64,000 bases of DNA, from NCBI RefSeq assembly GCF_036946125.1, contig NZ_JAQIJT010000002.1, positions 837,001-901,000 of the forward strand. The letters run 5' to 3'. Shown here in pieces: positions 8,167 to 18,911 of this stretch. A program made the position numbers and the translations under genes. Each line of letters starts with the position of its first letter. Within the stretch, counting starts at the first letter, position 1. Source of the DNA: Sphingomonas adhaesiva. Its GTDB lineage: Bacteria; Pseudomonadota; Alphaproteobacteria; Sphingomonadales; Sphingomonadaceae. Under the pieces are notes generated by a model that worked only from the letters and a program-made list of their open reading frames with translations, was not told where the DNA came from and did no database searches.

Positions 8167-9342
8167 CTAGTAGAAGCGCTGGAGCGTCAGCGTCCGGTGC
8201 GTGCCGTCGCACATCCGCAGCGTCACCGTCGTGCCCGGGGTGCCGGTGGTCCAGCGGGCGGCGGGGGTGGCGAGCCAGGCGCGCGACACGGGCGTGCCGT
8301 CCACCGCGCAGATCGCCTCGTCCACCCGCCATCCGGCCGCCGCCGCGGGGCTGGCGCGCATGACGTGGAGCACCGACAGGCGGTCCCCGGTGAAGGCCAG
8401 CAGAAGCCCGCTGGTCGACCGCTCCTGCACCGTCGGGGGCAGTGCGCGCAGCAGCATGTGCCCGGCGCCGGGGTCCAGCAGGACGCGGAACCGCTGCAAC
8501 AGCCCGGAGCCGATCCGCCCGGCGACGCCGATCGTGTCGGAAAAGCCGCCGGCGGCCTCGCGCCGTACCTCGACCTCGCTGGCGGTGGCGGTGCCGAGCG
8601 CCAGTTGCGGGACGATCGACAATTCGCTCTCCACCGCGCCGGCGAGGCCGTAGGAGATGGCGGTGGTGGCGGGCGTGCCGAGATTCGCGGTGCGCCAGCC
8701 GGCGGCGGACAGCGTGACCGCGGCCCCGTCGCCGGTATCGACCACGACCGGCGCGACCCGGTGGCCGGCGATGGTCAACGCGCTCATGTAGAGCTGGCGG
8801 TCGGGGGCGATCGACAGGGGGGCGGCGGCGCCGGTGAAGGGCATCCGCCCGCTGCGCAACAGGCGGAAGCGGCGCGCCTGATAGTCGATGTCGAGTGCCC
8901 ATGGCGCGGTCAGGTCGCGCCCGACGAGCATGTCGACCCCGTTGCGGTCGCCGCTGTCGCCGCGGGTGGCGGCGGCGGGCAGGTCGGCCACGACGAGGCT
9001 GCCGCCGCGGCGCGTCAGCCCGCCGATGGCGAGCGTGCGCGTATCGGCGCGGCCGACGTCGAGCGAGCCGCCGATGACGTCGGCGCGCCCCTCCTGCCGG
9101 ACGGGGACGCGGTGACGCTGCGCATAGTCGCGCGAGAGGACCGAGACGCTGACCCCGGTGTCGAGGATCGCGGTGACGGGGCGATCGTCGAGCGACATCG
9201 TGAAGCGGATCTGGTTGCCCGGCGTGAGGTCGAAGGGAACCCAGCGGGCCTCGGCATCGGGCGCGAGCGTGGCGACGGGCGCGGCGCGGGGCGTGGCGGG
9301 GGCGGCGGTGGCCACGGTGGCGAGGAGAAGGGCGAGGATCAC
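8167..9342 (-). CDS. Exported aspartyl protease (retropepsin-like) with C-terminal PDZ domain
   Basis: 391 residues from GTG 9342. A hydrophobic signal peptide (VILALLLATVATAA) precedes a first retropepsin-like half with the active-site motif ILDTGVSVSVLS (family pattern D-T/S-G). A second half carries VVDTGDGAAV, so the protein has the two aspartates of a complete bilobed active site. A PDZ-like domain (final 90 residues, AAAAGWRVDEAICAVDG) ends the protein. Families of this layout are periplasmic proteases or clan AA peptidases of unknown substrate. The frame is open far upstream (to 9621), but that part runs through a repeat element, so the GTG next to the signal peptide is preferred. Confidence 0.8.
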   Translation of the reverse strand: MILALLLATVATAAPATPRAAPVATLAPDAEARWVPFDLTPGNQIRFTMSLDDRPVTAILDTGVSVSVLSRDYAQRHRVPVRQEGRADVIGGSLDVGRADTRTLAIGGLTRRGGSLVVADLPAAATRGDSGDRNGVDMLVGRDLTAPWALDIDYQARRFRLLRSGRMPFTGAAAPLSIAPDRQLYMSALTIAGHRVAPVVVDTGDGAAVTLSAAGWRTANLGTPATTAISYGLAGAVESELSIVPQLALGTATASEVEVRREAAGGFSDTIGVAGRIGSGLLQRFRVLLDPGAGHMLLRALPPTVQERSTSGLLLAFTGDRLSVLHVMRASPAAAAGWRVDEAICAVDGTPVSRAWLATPAARWTTGTPGTTVTLRMCDGTHRTLTLQRFY

Positions 9343-9730
9343 GGAAAGGGGGTGTAGCGGGTTTGTGCCGCGGGAGTGAGGGGGCGCCGTGCGGGCGGCT
9401 TCCGCGATGCCGGGACCTTCGCAAAGTCTTCGTTCCCCGGCGAAGGCGGGACCTTTGCGAAAGGCTACGTCGTGCTCCTGCGCAGGCAGGAGCCCGGAGC
9501 CCAGCAGATCAACGCCTGATGGGACCTGCAACTCTGGGCTCCTGCCTGCGCAGGAGCACGGTATCGCCTTTTGCAAACGTCCCGCGAAGGCCGGAGCCGG
9601 TTGGGGCCCGGTTTCCAGCATCTTGCGAGCGTGCCGTTGCTGGGCCCCCGCCTTCGCCGGGGAACAGGGGAGTAACGTCTGGAGAGGTGTCGAGCGGTGC
9701 TGCGGGACGGGAAGCGGGCCGGTGGCCTTC
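9343..9730. other. Gene-free stretch filled with repeats
   Basis: About 390 bp between the protease start and the cpaF stop. It holds a family 2 motif at 9431-9449, the family 3 element at 9449-9582 and another family 2 palindrome at about 9631-9668. I see no RNA gene and no convincing coding sequence in it. Confidence 0.7.
9449..9582. repeat. Intergenic inverted-repeat element, family 3, copy A
   Basis: A 90-bp core (9471-9560) begins and ends with mutually complementary arms built on GCTCCTGCGCAGGCAGGAGC and its mirror. The core is bounded by imperfect 17-bp terminal inverted repeats containing ACCTTTGCGAAAGG (9449-9465 and 9566-9582). The core of copy B (18641-18730) has exactly the same length and differs at about 12 of 90 positions by my hand count. 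Related copies are at 41147-41298 and 42374-42464. It resembles a MITE or REP-type element; no transposase is in the window. Confidence 0.8.
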
Positions 9731-11287
9731 TTACAGGCAGGCCTCCAGATACGCCTGGTCGAAGCCGAACTGCTTGGCCTTGTCGAGCGTGTAGGGGCGC
9801 AGGCCCATCGAGCGGTATTCGCCGATGATCTTGCCGTCGGCGCTTTCGTCGAGATACTCGAACTTGAAGAGCTCCTGCGTCACGATCACCGGGCCCTCCA
9901 TCCCGATCACCTCGGTGATGTTGGTCACGCGGCGGCTGCCGTCGCGCAGGCGCTTGACCTGGATAATCATGTCGACCGAGTCGGCGATCTGGCGGCTGAT
10001 CGCTTCCTTGGGCACCTTGATGTCGGACATCATGACCATGTTCTCCATCCGCGCCAGCGCCTCGCGCGGGGAGTTGGAGTGGAGCGTGCACATCGAGCCG
10101 TCGTGGCCGGTGTTCATCGCGGCGAGCATGTCGAAACACTCCGACCCGCGGATTTCGCCCAGGATGATCCGGTCCGGGCGCATACGCAGCGCGTTCTTGA
10201 CCAGGTCGCGGATGCTGATCTCGCCCTGACCCTCCAGATTGGCGGGGCGCGTCTCCAGCGGCAGCCAGTGCGGCTGCTGGAGGCGCAGTTCCGCCGCGTC
10301 CTCGATCGTCAGCACGCGCTCGCCCGGGTCGATCATCTTCGACAGCGCGTTGAGCATCGTGGTCTTGCCCGAGCCGGTGCCGCCCGAGATGACGACGTTG
10401 AACCGGCACGCGCCCGCGATCTTCAGCGCGGTCGCCATCTTCTGCGACATGCTGCCGAAGCCGGCCATCATGTCGAGCGTGATCGGCTTGGCGGAGAATT
10501 TGCGGATCGAGATGGCGGTGCCGCGCAAGCTGAGCGGCGGGACGATGACGTTGACGCGGCTGCCGTCCTTCAGCCGGGCGTCGGCGAGCGGGGTCGTCTG
10601 GTCGACGCGGCGGCCGACCGAATTGCAGATGCGCTGCGCGATCTGGAACAGATGCTCCTCGTCGCGGAAGTTGATCTGCGCCAGCTCCAGCTTGCCCTTG
10701 CGCTCGACGAAGGTCTGGTCGGGGCCGTTGACCATGATGTCGGAGATGTCGGCATCGGCCAGCAGCTCCTCCAGCGGGCCCAGGCCGAGCAGCTCGTCGA
10801 CCAGCACCTTTTCCAGCGCGAACTGTTCGCGGCGGTTGAGCGTCAGCTTCAGCTCGGCGAGCACCTCGCCGATGATCGGGCGGAATTCCTCCGCCAGCTC
10901 GTCCTTGCCCAGCGTCGCCGCGGCCTCGGGATCGACGCGCTCCAGCAGGCGGGGGAGCACCTGTTCCTTGATCTTGTGGATCGACGCCTCGAACCCCTCG
11001 ACGCGGCTGTTGCCGGCCTCGCCGCTGGCGTTCTGGCGATCGGACAGGCGCTGCATCGCATCGACCTGCGACTGCGGCGTGGTGTTGGCGATGTCGATCG
11101 CCTCCGGATCGGCGACCGTGAGCGTGTCGAGCGGGGGGAATTGCTCGCCCGGCATCGGGCCGGCGTCGTTGCGCTGGACGCCGCCCTGAAACCCGGCGTG
11201 CATCGGCCGCGCCACGCCGAAGCCGCCGCCCCGCGCGCCGCCGCTGCCGCCCGCCATACCGTTGTTGCGACGCCCGAACGCGCTCAT
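9731..11287 (-). CDS. cpaF: CpaF/TadA-type secretion ATPase
   Basis: 518 residues. A variable low-complexity N-terminus (about 1-60) leads into the type II/IV secretion ATPase domain, with Walker A GGTGSGKTT at 302-310 (Lys308). The Asp box (ILGEIRGSECFD), a Walker B-type region and the His box (MCTLHSNSPREAL) follow. CpaF powers Flp pilus assembly from the cytoplasmic face of the inner membrane. In most alphaproteobacteria it sits in a cpa/tad operon, but here it is flanked by a protease and an Ada-type gene, so its partners must be elsewhere. The predicted start is ATG 11287. Confidence 0.93.
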   Translation of the reverse strand: MSAFGRRNNGMAGGSGGARGGGFGVARPMHAGFQGGVQRNDAGPMPGEQFPPLDTLTVADPEAIDIANTTPQSQVDAMQRLSDRQNASGEAGNSRVEGFEASIHKIKEQVLPRLLERVDPEAAATLGKDELAEEFRPIIGEVLAELKLTLNRREQFALEKVLVDELLGLGPLEELLADADISDIMVNGPDQTFVERKGKLELAQINFRDEEHLFQIAQRICNSVGRRVDQTTPLADARLKDGSRVNVIVPPLSLRGTAISIRKFSAKPITLDMMAGFGSMSQKMATALKIAGACRFNVVISGGTGSGKTTMLNALSKMIDPGERVLTIEDAAELRLQQPHWLPLETRPANLEGQGEISIRDLVKNALRMRPDRIILGEIRGSECFDMLAAMNTGHDGSMCTLHSNSPREALARMENMVMMSDIKVPKEAISRQIADSVDMIIQVKRLRDGSRRVTNITEVIGMEGPVIVTQELFKFEYLDESADGKIIGEYRSMGLRPYTLDKAKQFGFDQAYLEACL

Positions 11288-11337
11288 CGACTATCCCGTC
11301 CCTTCCTGGGTTCGGGTGTCGAAGTAGGCGAGAAGCC

Positions 11338-12156
11338 TTACAATTTGTCTAACCATCCGCGACCGAGCGCCGCGAGGAAGGCGATGCGCAGGATGGCGCG
11401 CGGGAGGGCGGTGTCGCGCGGCACCGCCTCCGCCGCGGCGACGGCGTCGCCCGGCACCGCGCCGGACAGGATCGTGGCGGCAGGGAAGCGGCAAGCGAGC
11501 GCGTCGGCATCCTCGTCGAAGGCGGCGTGGACCAGCCCGGTGCCGCGGGCGGCGATCATCAACGGGCCGAGCGAAGTGGGGACGATCATGAGGCGGATCG
11601 TGGCGCCCTCGCCGCCGCGCGCGCGCGCAGCCGGCGGCAGGGCGACCCGTTCCGCCGCGGCGTAGAAGCGGCTGGGGGCGGCATAACCGGCGGCGTAGAT
11701 CGCCGCGGTCACGGTGCCGCCGTCGGCCAGCGCATCGGCGGCGCGCATCTCTCGCACCTGACGCGCGAACGCGGCGGGGGTGGTGCCGGTCGCGCGGACG
11801 AACAGGCGGTGGAAATGATGCGGCGCATAGCCGGCGTGCGCGGCCAGCGTCGCGAGCGGGATCGCGGCGTCGGCGCTCATGATCGCCTCCGCCGCCGCGG
11901 TCACCGCGGTGCGGTCGCGCGCGGCCGCATCGGGCAGGCAGCGACGGCAGGCGCGATAGCCAGCGGCGCGCGCGGCGGCATTGTCGGGCAGGATCTCGAC
12001 ATGGCTGCGCGACGGGCGGCGCGCGGCGCAGCTGGGCTTGCAGTAGATGCCGGTGGTGCGCACCGCGACGACGAAGCGGCCGTCATAGGCACGGTCGCGG
12101 CGGGCGAACGCCTGCCACGCCTGTTCGGGATCGATCATCTGGATGGCGTCGCGCAT
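11338..12156 (-). CDS. Ada-type regulator lacking the C-terminal methyltransferase site
   Basis: 272 residues. The N-terminal Ada Zn domain is intact, with Cys39, Cys43, Cys70 and Cys73 in the pattern CKPSC...CRRC; Cys39 matches the phosphotriester methyl acceptor Cys38 of E. coli Ada. An AraC-type helix-turn-helix domain follows (about 85-180, motif HHFHRLFVRATGTTPAAF). The remaining 85 residues resemble the ribonuclease-like N-terminal part of O6-alkylguanine transferases (IVPTSLGPLMIAA), but the frame ends at residue 272. The PCHRV active-site motif and the DNA-binding helix are absent. The protein should therefore still sense methyl phosphotriesters and bind DNA, like Bacillus AdaA, but cannot repair O6-methylguanine. 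M7 (base 12138) is an alternative start. Confidence 0.87.
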   Translation of the reverse strand: MRDAIQMIDPEQAWQAFARRDRAYDGRFVVAVRTTGIYCKPSCAARRPSRSHVEILPDNAAARAAGYRACRRCLPDAAARDRTAVTAAAEAIMSADAAIPLATLAAHAGYAPHHFHRLFVRATGTTPAAFARQVREMRAADALADGGTVTAAIYAAGYAAPSRFYAAAERVALPPAARARGGEGATIRLMIVPTSLGPLMIAARGTGLVHAAFDEDADALACRFPAATILSGAVPGDAVAAAEAVPRDTALPRAILRIAFLAALGRGWLDKL

Positions 12157-12230
12157 GCGGCTGTTCTACGCGCATCGCACGGCGCCGGCATCCCGCGGCT
12201 TGCGCTCAAACGGCAGGGGAGGGATTGGCG

Positions 12231-13013
12231 ATGGACGACACGGTCCTGGTCGAGCGGCACGACGACGGCGTCGCGGTAGTGACGCTGAACCGCCCGCAGG
12301 CGATGAACGCGCTGTCGGTCGCGCTGCGCGCGCGGCTCTGCGAGGCGATGATCGAACTGGACGGCGACGATTCCATGCGCTGCGTCGTGCTGACCGGCGC
12401 AGGCGAGCGGGCGTTCACCGCCGGGCTCGACCTGAAGGAACTGGGGTCGCAGGCCGGCGCGCTGGGCGCGGCCAATGCCGAGGATGCGGCGCAAAATCCG
12501 GTCAAGGCGATCGAGACATGCCGCAAGCCGGTGATCGGGGCGATCAACGGCGTCGCGATCACCGGCGGGTTCGAGGTGGCACTGGCGTGTGACATATTGA
12601 TCGCGTCCACCCACGCGCGCTTCGCCGATACGCATGCGCGCGTCGGGGTGGTGCCGGGCTGGGGGCTGAGCCAGAAGCTGTCGCGGATGATCGGCCCCTC
12701 GCGCGCGAAGGAACTGTCGCTGTCGGGCAACTTCCTGGATGCGGCGACGGCGGAACGCTGGGGACTGGTCAATCGCGTCGTCGCCCCCGACGAGCTGCTG
12801 CCGGCGGCGCGGCGGCTGGCGGCGGACATCGCGTCGGCGGATGCGGCGTTCATCGCGGGCTACAAGCGGCTGATCGACGACGGCTATGCGCTGCCGTTCG
12901 GGGAGGGGATGGCGCTGGAGCACCGGCGCTCGTCGGCGGCCAACCGCGCGGTCACTCCCGAATCGGTCGAGGCACGGCGCGCCGCGGTCCAGGCGCGCGG
13001 CCGCGCGCAATGA
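12231..13013 (+). CDS. Enoyl-CoA hydratase/isomerase (crotonase family)
   Basis: 260 residues. The crotonase fold is shown by LNRPQAMNAL near the start, the first oxyanion-hole segment AFTAGLDLKEL (about 63-73) and the second GAINGVAITGGFEVALACD (about 104-122). The second has Glu at the position of one catalytic acid of true hydratases; the other (the E in the segment following ARVGV) is replaced by Trp-containing VVPGWG, so the exact reaction is uncertain. It is annotated as an enoyl-CoA hydratase and probably acts in fatty acid or amino acid beta-oxidation. ATG 12231 is preceded by AGGGGAGGG at spacing 7. The gene stands just upstream of the ATP synthase operon with about 150 bp between. 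Confidence 0.85.
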   Translation: MDDTVLVERHDDGVAVVTLNRPQAMNALSVALRARLCEAMIELDGDDSMRCVVLTGAGERAFTAGLDLKELGSQAGALGAANAEDAAQNPVKAIETCRKPVIGAINGVAITGGFEVALACDILIASTHARFADTHARVGVVPGWGLSQKLSRMIGPSRAKELSLSGNFLDAATAERWGLVNRVVAPDELLPAARRLAADIASADAAFIAGYKRLIDDGYALPFGEGMALEHRRSSAANRAVTPESVEARRAAVQARGRAQ

Positions 13014-13106
13014 ACGCGTCGATGAACGGGGGGCGAATGGAGTCAGCGCTGCGGTTGCATCCCCCGGTTCCCTTTGCTACGCGCCCGCCATCCCAAGCGA
13101 GGCGCG

Positions 13107-13140
13107 TGTCCCATGCGCCATCCTTTCGCATGGGCCGACA
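13107..13140 (+). promoter_or_regulatory. Hairpin in the leader of the ATP synthase operon
   Basis: A perfect 8-bp inverted repeat CCCATGCG/CGCATGGG (13110-13117 and 13127-13134, 9-nt loop) is extended by outer TGTC/GACA bases. It ends about 34 bp before the atpH start. It has no T-run, so it may be an mRNA leader structure or a regulator site rather than a terminator. Confidence 0.5.
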
Positions 13141-13173
13141 CCTCTTGGGTATGATGCGAGGAAAGTGAATCGC

Positions 13174-13743
13174 GTGGAGAGTTCCAGCGGTAATCAAGGC
13201 AGCAGCATCCAGGCCAGCCTGGGCGGTCGCTATGCCAGTGCGCTGTTCGACCTGGCGGTCGAGGCGAAGGCGGTCGATCGCGTCGAGCAGAGCCTGGCGG
13301 CGGTGCGCGATGCGCTGGCCGAATCGGCCGATTTCCGTCAGCTGACGGCGTCGCCGGTGATCGCGCGCGGCGCGGCGGTGAAGGCGGTGCTGGCCACCGC
13401 CGACCAGCTGGGCGTGGACGCGACGACGAAGAGCTTCCTGGGCGTGCTGGCGGAGAACCGCCGGCTGTCGCAGCTGCCCGCGGTGATCCGCGCCTTCCGC
13501 CAGCTGGCCGCGCGCCACCGCGGCGAGACGACCGCCGAGGTGACGAGCGCGCATCCGCTGACCCCCGAGCAGGTCGACGAGCTGAAGCAGCAGCTGCGCC
13601 GCCGCGTCGGGCGCGAGGTGTCGGTCGACCTGTCGGTCGATCCGTCGATCCTGGGCGGGCTGGTCGTCCGCATCGGTTCCCAGATGATCGACTCGTCGAT
13701 CCGTACCCGTTTGAATGCGCTTGCCAGCGCGATGAAGGGCTGA
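13174..13743 (+). CDS. atpH: F1 ATP synthase subunit delta
   Basis: 189 residues. It forms the peripheral-stalk cap of F1 and connects the alpha3beta3 head to the stator. The OSCP/delta family pattern is clear: GRYASALFDLA at the N-terminus, the six-helix N-terminal domain, and the C-terminal segment SVDPSILGGLVVRIGSQMIDSSIRTRL. The start is chosen at GTG 13174 because AGGA at 13159-13162 is 11 bases away; the alternative GTG 13165 would be only 2 bases from it. It is the first gene of the atpH-A-G-D-C operon; the F0 genes are not in the window, as is usual in alphaproteobacteria. Confidence 0.95.
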   Translation: MESSSGNQGSSIQASLGGRYASALFDLAVEAKAVDRVEQSLAAVRDALAESADFRQLTASPVIARGAAVKAVLATADQLGVDATTKSFLGVLAENRRLSQLPAVIRAFRQLAARHRGETTAEVTSAHPLTPEQVDELKQQLRRRVGREVSVDLSVDPSILGGLVVRIGSQMIDSSIRTRLNALASAMKG

Positions 13744-13748
13744 AGACA

Positions 13749-15278
<1,530 letters not shown>

Positions 15279-15282
15279 GATC

Positions 15283-15576
15283 ATGGCGCTGACGTATCTG
15301 GCCACGATCCGGCTCAAGCCGGAGCATTTCCAGACCGCCTGCGAGGCGGTCGCGGGGATCGTCGCCAGGACGCGTCAGGAGGCAGGCTGCGAGCGTTTCG
15401 ATCCGCATCCTGCTGCCGATGGCAGTCCCACGCTCTACATCTACGAGCGTTGGGCCGACCGGAGCGGCTATGACGAGCACCATGCGAAGGACTACACCCG
15501 CGCGGTGTTCAAGAGCTACGAGCAATGGCTGGCCGGGCCGGTAGAGATGACCGAGCTGGCGGACGGATTGGAATAG
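15283..15576 (+). CDS. Putative quinol monooxygenase / ABM-domain protein inside the ATP synthase operon
   Basis: 97 residues, matching the size of antibiotic biosynthesis monooxygenase (ABM) dimeric alpha-beta barrel proteins such as YgiN. Family features are the N-terminal strand LATIRLKPEH, GCERFDPH in the middle, and the Y-x-Y-ERW segment YIYERWADRSGYDEHH. It lies 4 bp after atpA and 1 bp before atpG, so it must be co-transcribed and probably translationally coupled with them. ABM proteins use quinols or polyphenols without cofactor, or act as small-molecule binders. A function linked to ATP synthase or to respiratory quinones is my inference only. Confidence 0.85.
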   Translation: MALTYLATIRLKPEHFQTACEAVAGIVARTRQEAGCERFDPHPAADGSPTLYIYERWADRSGYDEHHAKDYTRAVFKSYEQWLAGPVEMTELADGLE

Positions 15577-15577
15577 A

Positions 15578-16456
15578 ATGGCTTCTCTCAAGGCCCTCAA
15601 GATCCGCATCGGCTCGGTGAAGTCGACGCAGAAGATCACCAAGGCGATGAAGATGGTCGCCGCCGCCAAGCTGCGCCGCGCGCAGGAGGCGGCGGTCGCC
15701 GGGCGTCCCTATGCCGAGCGGCTGGAGGCGGTGGTCGCCAGCCTGGCGAGGAACGTCGGCGTCGGCGCGTCGCCGCTGATGGCGGGAACCGGCAAGGACC
15801 AGGTCCATCTGCTGGTGGTCGCCACCTCCGAGCGCGGGCTGGCGGGCGCGTTCAACACCAACATCGTCCGCGCCGCGCGCCGCAAGGCGGAGGAGCTGGA
15901 GGCGCAGGGCAAGACCGTGCGCTTCTATCTGGCGGGCAAGAAGGGGCGCGTGCTGCGCCGCTTCTACCCGACGGGCGTGGTCGCGGACCATGACCTGTCG
16001 ACGCTGAAGACCGCCTCGTTCGACGCCGCCAAGGAGATCGCGGACGACCTGATCCGCCGTTTCGAGGCGGGCGAGTTCGACGTGGCGCACCTGTTCTACG
16101 CCCGCTTCCAGTCGGCGCTGGTGCAGGAGCCGGTGGGCGCGCAGATCATCCCGGTCGCGATCCCCGTCAGCGCCGAGCCGAAGCTGGCGAACAGCGGCGA
16201 TGCGACGGTGGAATACGAGCCGAGCGAGGAAGCGATCCTGAACGATCTGTTGCCGCGCAACGTCGCGATCCAGATCTTCCGCGCGATGCTGGAGAATGCC
16301 GCGTCGGAGCAGGGCAGCCGCATGACCGCGATGGACAATGCGACCCGCAACGCGGGCGACATGATCAAGCGGTTGAGCATCCAGTACAACCGCGCGCGCC
16401 AGGCGGCGATCACGACCGAGCTGGTCGAGATCATCTCGGGCGCGGAGGCGTTGTAA
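15578..16456 (+). CDS. atpG: F1 ATP synthase subunit gamma
   Basis: 292 residues. This is the central rotor shaft. The signature N-terminal coiled-coil helix (KIRIGSVKSTQKITKAMKMV at 7-26) and the C-terminal helix (SRMTAMDNATRNAGDMI, then RQAAITTELVEI) are intact, and the ERGLAGAFN segment is present. It starts 1 bp after the ABM gene and precedes atpD by 92 bp, a spacer that contains two palindromes. Confidence 0.97.
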   Translation: MASLKALKIRIGSVKSTQKITKAMKMVAAAKLRRAQEAAVAGRPYAERLEAVVASLARNVGVGASPLMAGTGKDQVHLLVVATSERGLAGAFNTNIVRAARRKAEELEAQGKTVRFYLAGKKGRVLRRFYPTGVVADHDLSTLKTASFDAAKEIADDLIRRFEAGEFDVAHLFYARFQSALVQEPVGAQIIPVAIPVSAEPKLANSGDATVEYEPSEEAILNDLLPRNVAIQIFRAMLENAASEQGSRMTAMDNATRNAGDMIKRLSIQYNRARQAAITTELVEIISGAEAL

Positions 16457-16505
16457 GACACAAATACCCCCGGCACGCCGCCGGGACCACGTAACGCAGG
16501 TCCGA

Positions 16506-16533
16506 TGCTGGACCCCGGCCTTCGCCGGGGAAC
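16506..16533. repeat. Intergenic palindrome, family 2, between atpG and atpD
   Basis: The motif GACCCCGGCCTTCGCCGGGG is a 7-bp GC stem around a TTCG-type loop. Other copies lie at about 9631-9668, 18072-18172, 32890-32988 and 49466-49496. A second small palindrome (CCCCGGCACGCCGCCGGG) precedes it. Either could act as an mRNA stability or processing element within the operon. Confidence 0.7.
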
Positions 16534-16548
16534 AAGAAGGAAGAAGAA

Positions 16549-18027
<1,479 letters not shown>

Positions 18028-18071
18028 GCCTTCGCGCGTACAGGAGCCTCCTTCCGGGGTTGGTGCAAACG

Positions 18072-18172
18072 TCATGGCGCCCCCGGCGGAGGCCGGGGTC
18101 CAGTGGCGAACCGCGGCCGGGATAACGCGGCGTTGGTGTAACCGCATCCCGGCCTTCGCCGGGAAGCGGCTT
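18072..18172. repeat. Intergenic palindromes, family 2 pair, between atpD and atpC
   Basis: Two inverted copies of the CCGGCGGAGGCCGGGG / CCGGCCTTCGCCGGG motif face each other across about 65 bp. They occupy half of the unusually long 204-bp spacer between atpD and atpC. Confidence 0.7.
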
Positions 18173-18231
18173 CGCCAGGGGGCGTCGAACGCTTGCAACG
18201 ATCCCTTCCGGAAGGGCTTTGAGGTAGAGAT

Positions 18232-18483
18232 ATGCTGCATTTCGAACTCGTCACGCCCGAGCGCCTGGTCCGCAGCGACGAGGTGTATATGGTGACCGTG
18301 CCCGGCACCGACGGCGATTTCGCGGTGCTGGAGGGCCATGCGCCGTTCATGTCGACGATCCGCGACGGCAACGTGCTGGTCCAGAAGAGCGAGAATGCCG
18401 CGCCCGAGACGATCGCGATCCGCGGCGGCTTCGCCGAGGTGAATGCGCGCGGGCTGACGGTGCTGGCCGAGCACGCGGGCTGA
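18232..18483 (+). CDS. atpC: F1 ATP synthase subunit epsilon (short form)
   Basis: 83 residues, containing only the N-terminal beta-sandwich domain (FELVTPERL at the start, DGDFAVLEGHAPFMS in the middle, IRGGFAEVNARGLTVLAEHA at the end). The C-terminal two-helix domain that inhibits ATP hydrolysis in E. coli (typically residues 85-138) is missing. The gene ends cleanly with TGA and no frameshifted remnant is visible downstream. Short epsilon subunits occur in alphaproteobacteria that use the zeta inhibitor instead; a zeta-type gene is present at 31863. Confidence 0.93.
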   Translation: MLHFELVTPERLVRSDEVYMVTVPGTDGDFAVLEGHAPFMSTIRDGNVLVQKSENAAPETIAIRGGFAEVNARGLTVLAEHAG

Positions 18484-18911
18484 GGCGGACGTACCCGCGG
18501 GCGTCGCGCAGGGTGAGGGTGCGCGGTTGAAGCGGTGGCAGGACGCGTCGTCGCGATCCTGCCCGACGCGAGGTCTCGGCGGCGGCGCCTTTGGGCTTCC
18601 CGGCCTTTGCGCGACCTGCGGAACCGTGCCGCGGTCAGGACGTGCTCCTGCGCAGGCAGGAGCGCAGAGTCACGCAAAGCAACGCCTGATGAGACCGACA
18701 ACCCTGGGCTCCTGCCTGCGCAGGAGCACCGGAACGCTTCGCTGGGGCCTTGCCCCAAGGCTTGGCGCCGTGCGTCGATCGCCATGGGCGAATCGGACGC
18801 GTTCCGGCGTCGGCGTCCGCCGGTGTATTGTCGCGGCTGGCGGATCGCCGCCTGGACCGCTTCGGCATAGGTAGGGCGACGGAACCGGGTGCCGCTGCGG
18901 GCCGCAATCGT
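18484..18911. other. Gene-free stretch after the ATP synthase operon
   Basis: 428 bp. It contains repeat copy B (18641-18730); around it I see no RNA gene, no classical terminator with a T-run and no convincing ORF. A palindrome GGGGCCTTGCCCCAAGGC lies just after the repeat at about 18746-18764. Confidence 0.6.
18641..18730. repeat. Intergenic inverted-repeat element, family 3, copy B
   Basis: This 90-bp core is collinear with copy A at 9471-9560: identical outer arms, an identical inner decamer AACGCCTGAT, and about 12 differences in total by hand count. The bases outside the core do not show the clear ACCTTTGCGAAAGG ends seen in copy A. Confidence 0.8.

Noticed and set aside
9389..11665. 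Long plus-strand frame of 758 codons opposite cpaF
   Set aside because: It mirrors the cpaF codons and contains a repeat; no domain or start site supports it.
18484..18911. A possible small RNA gene in this gap
   Set aside because: Only repeat hairpins are seen, with no promoter-terminator pair.
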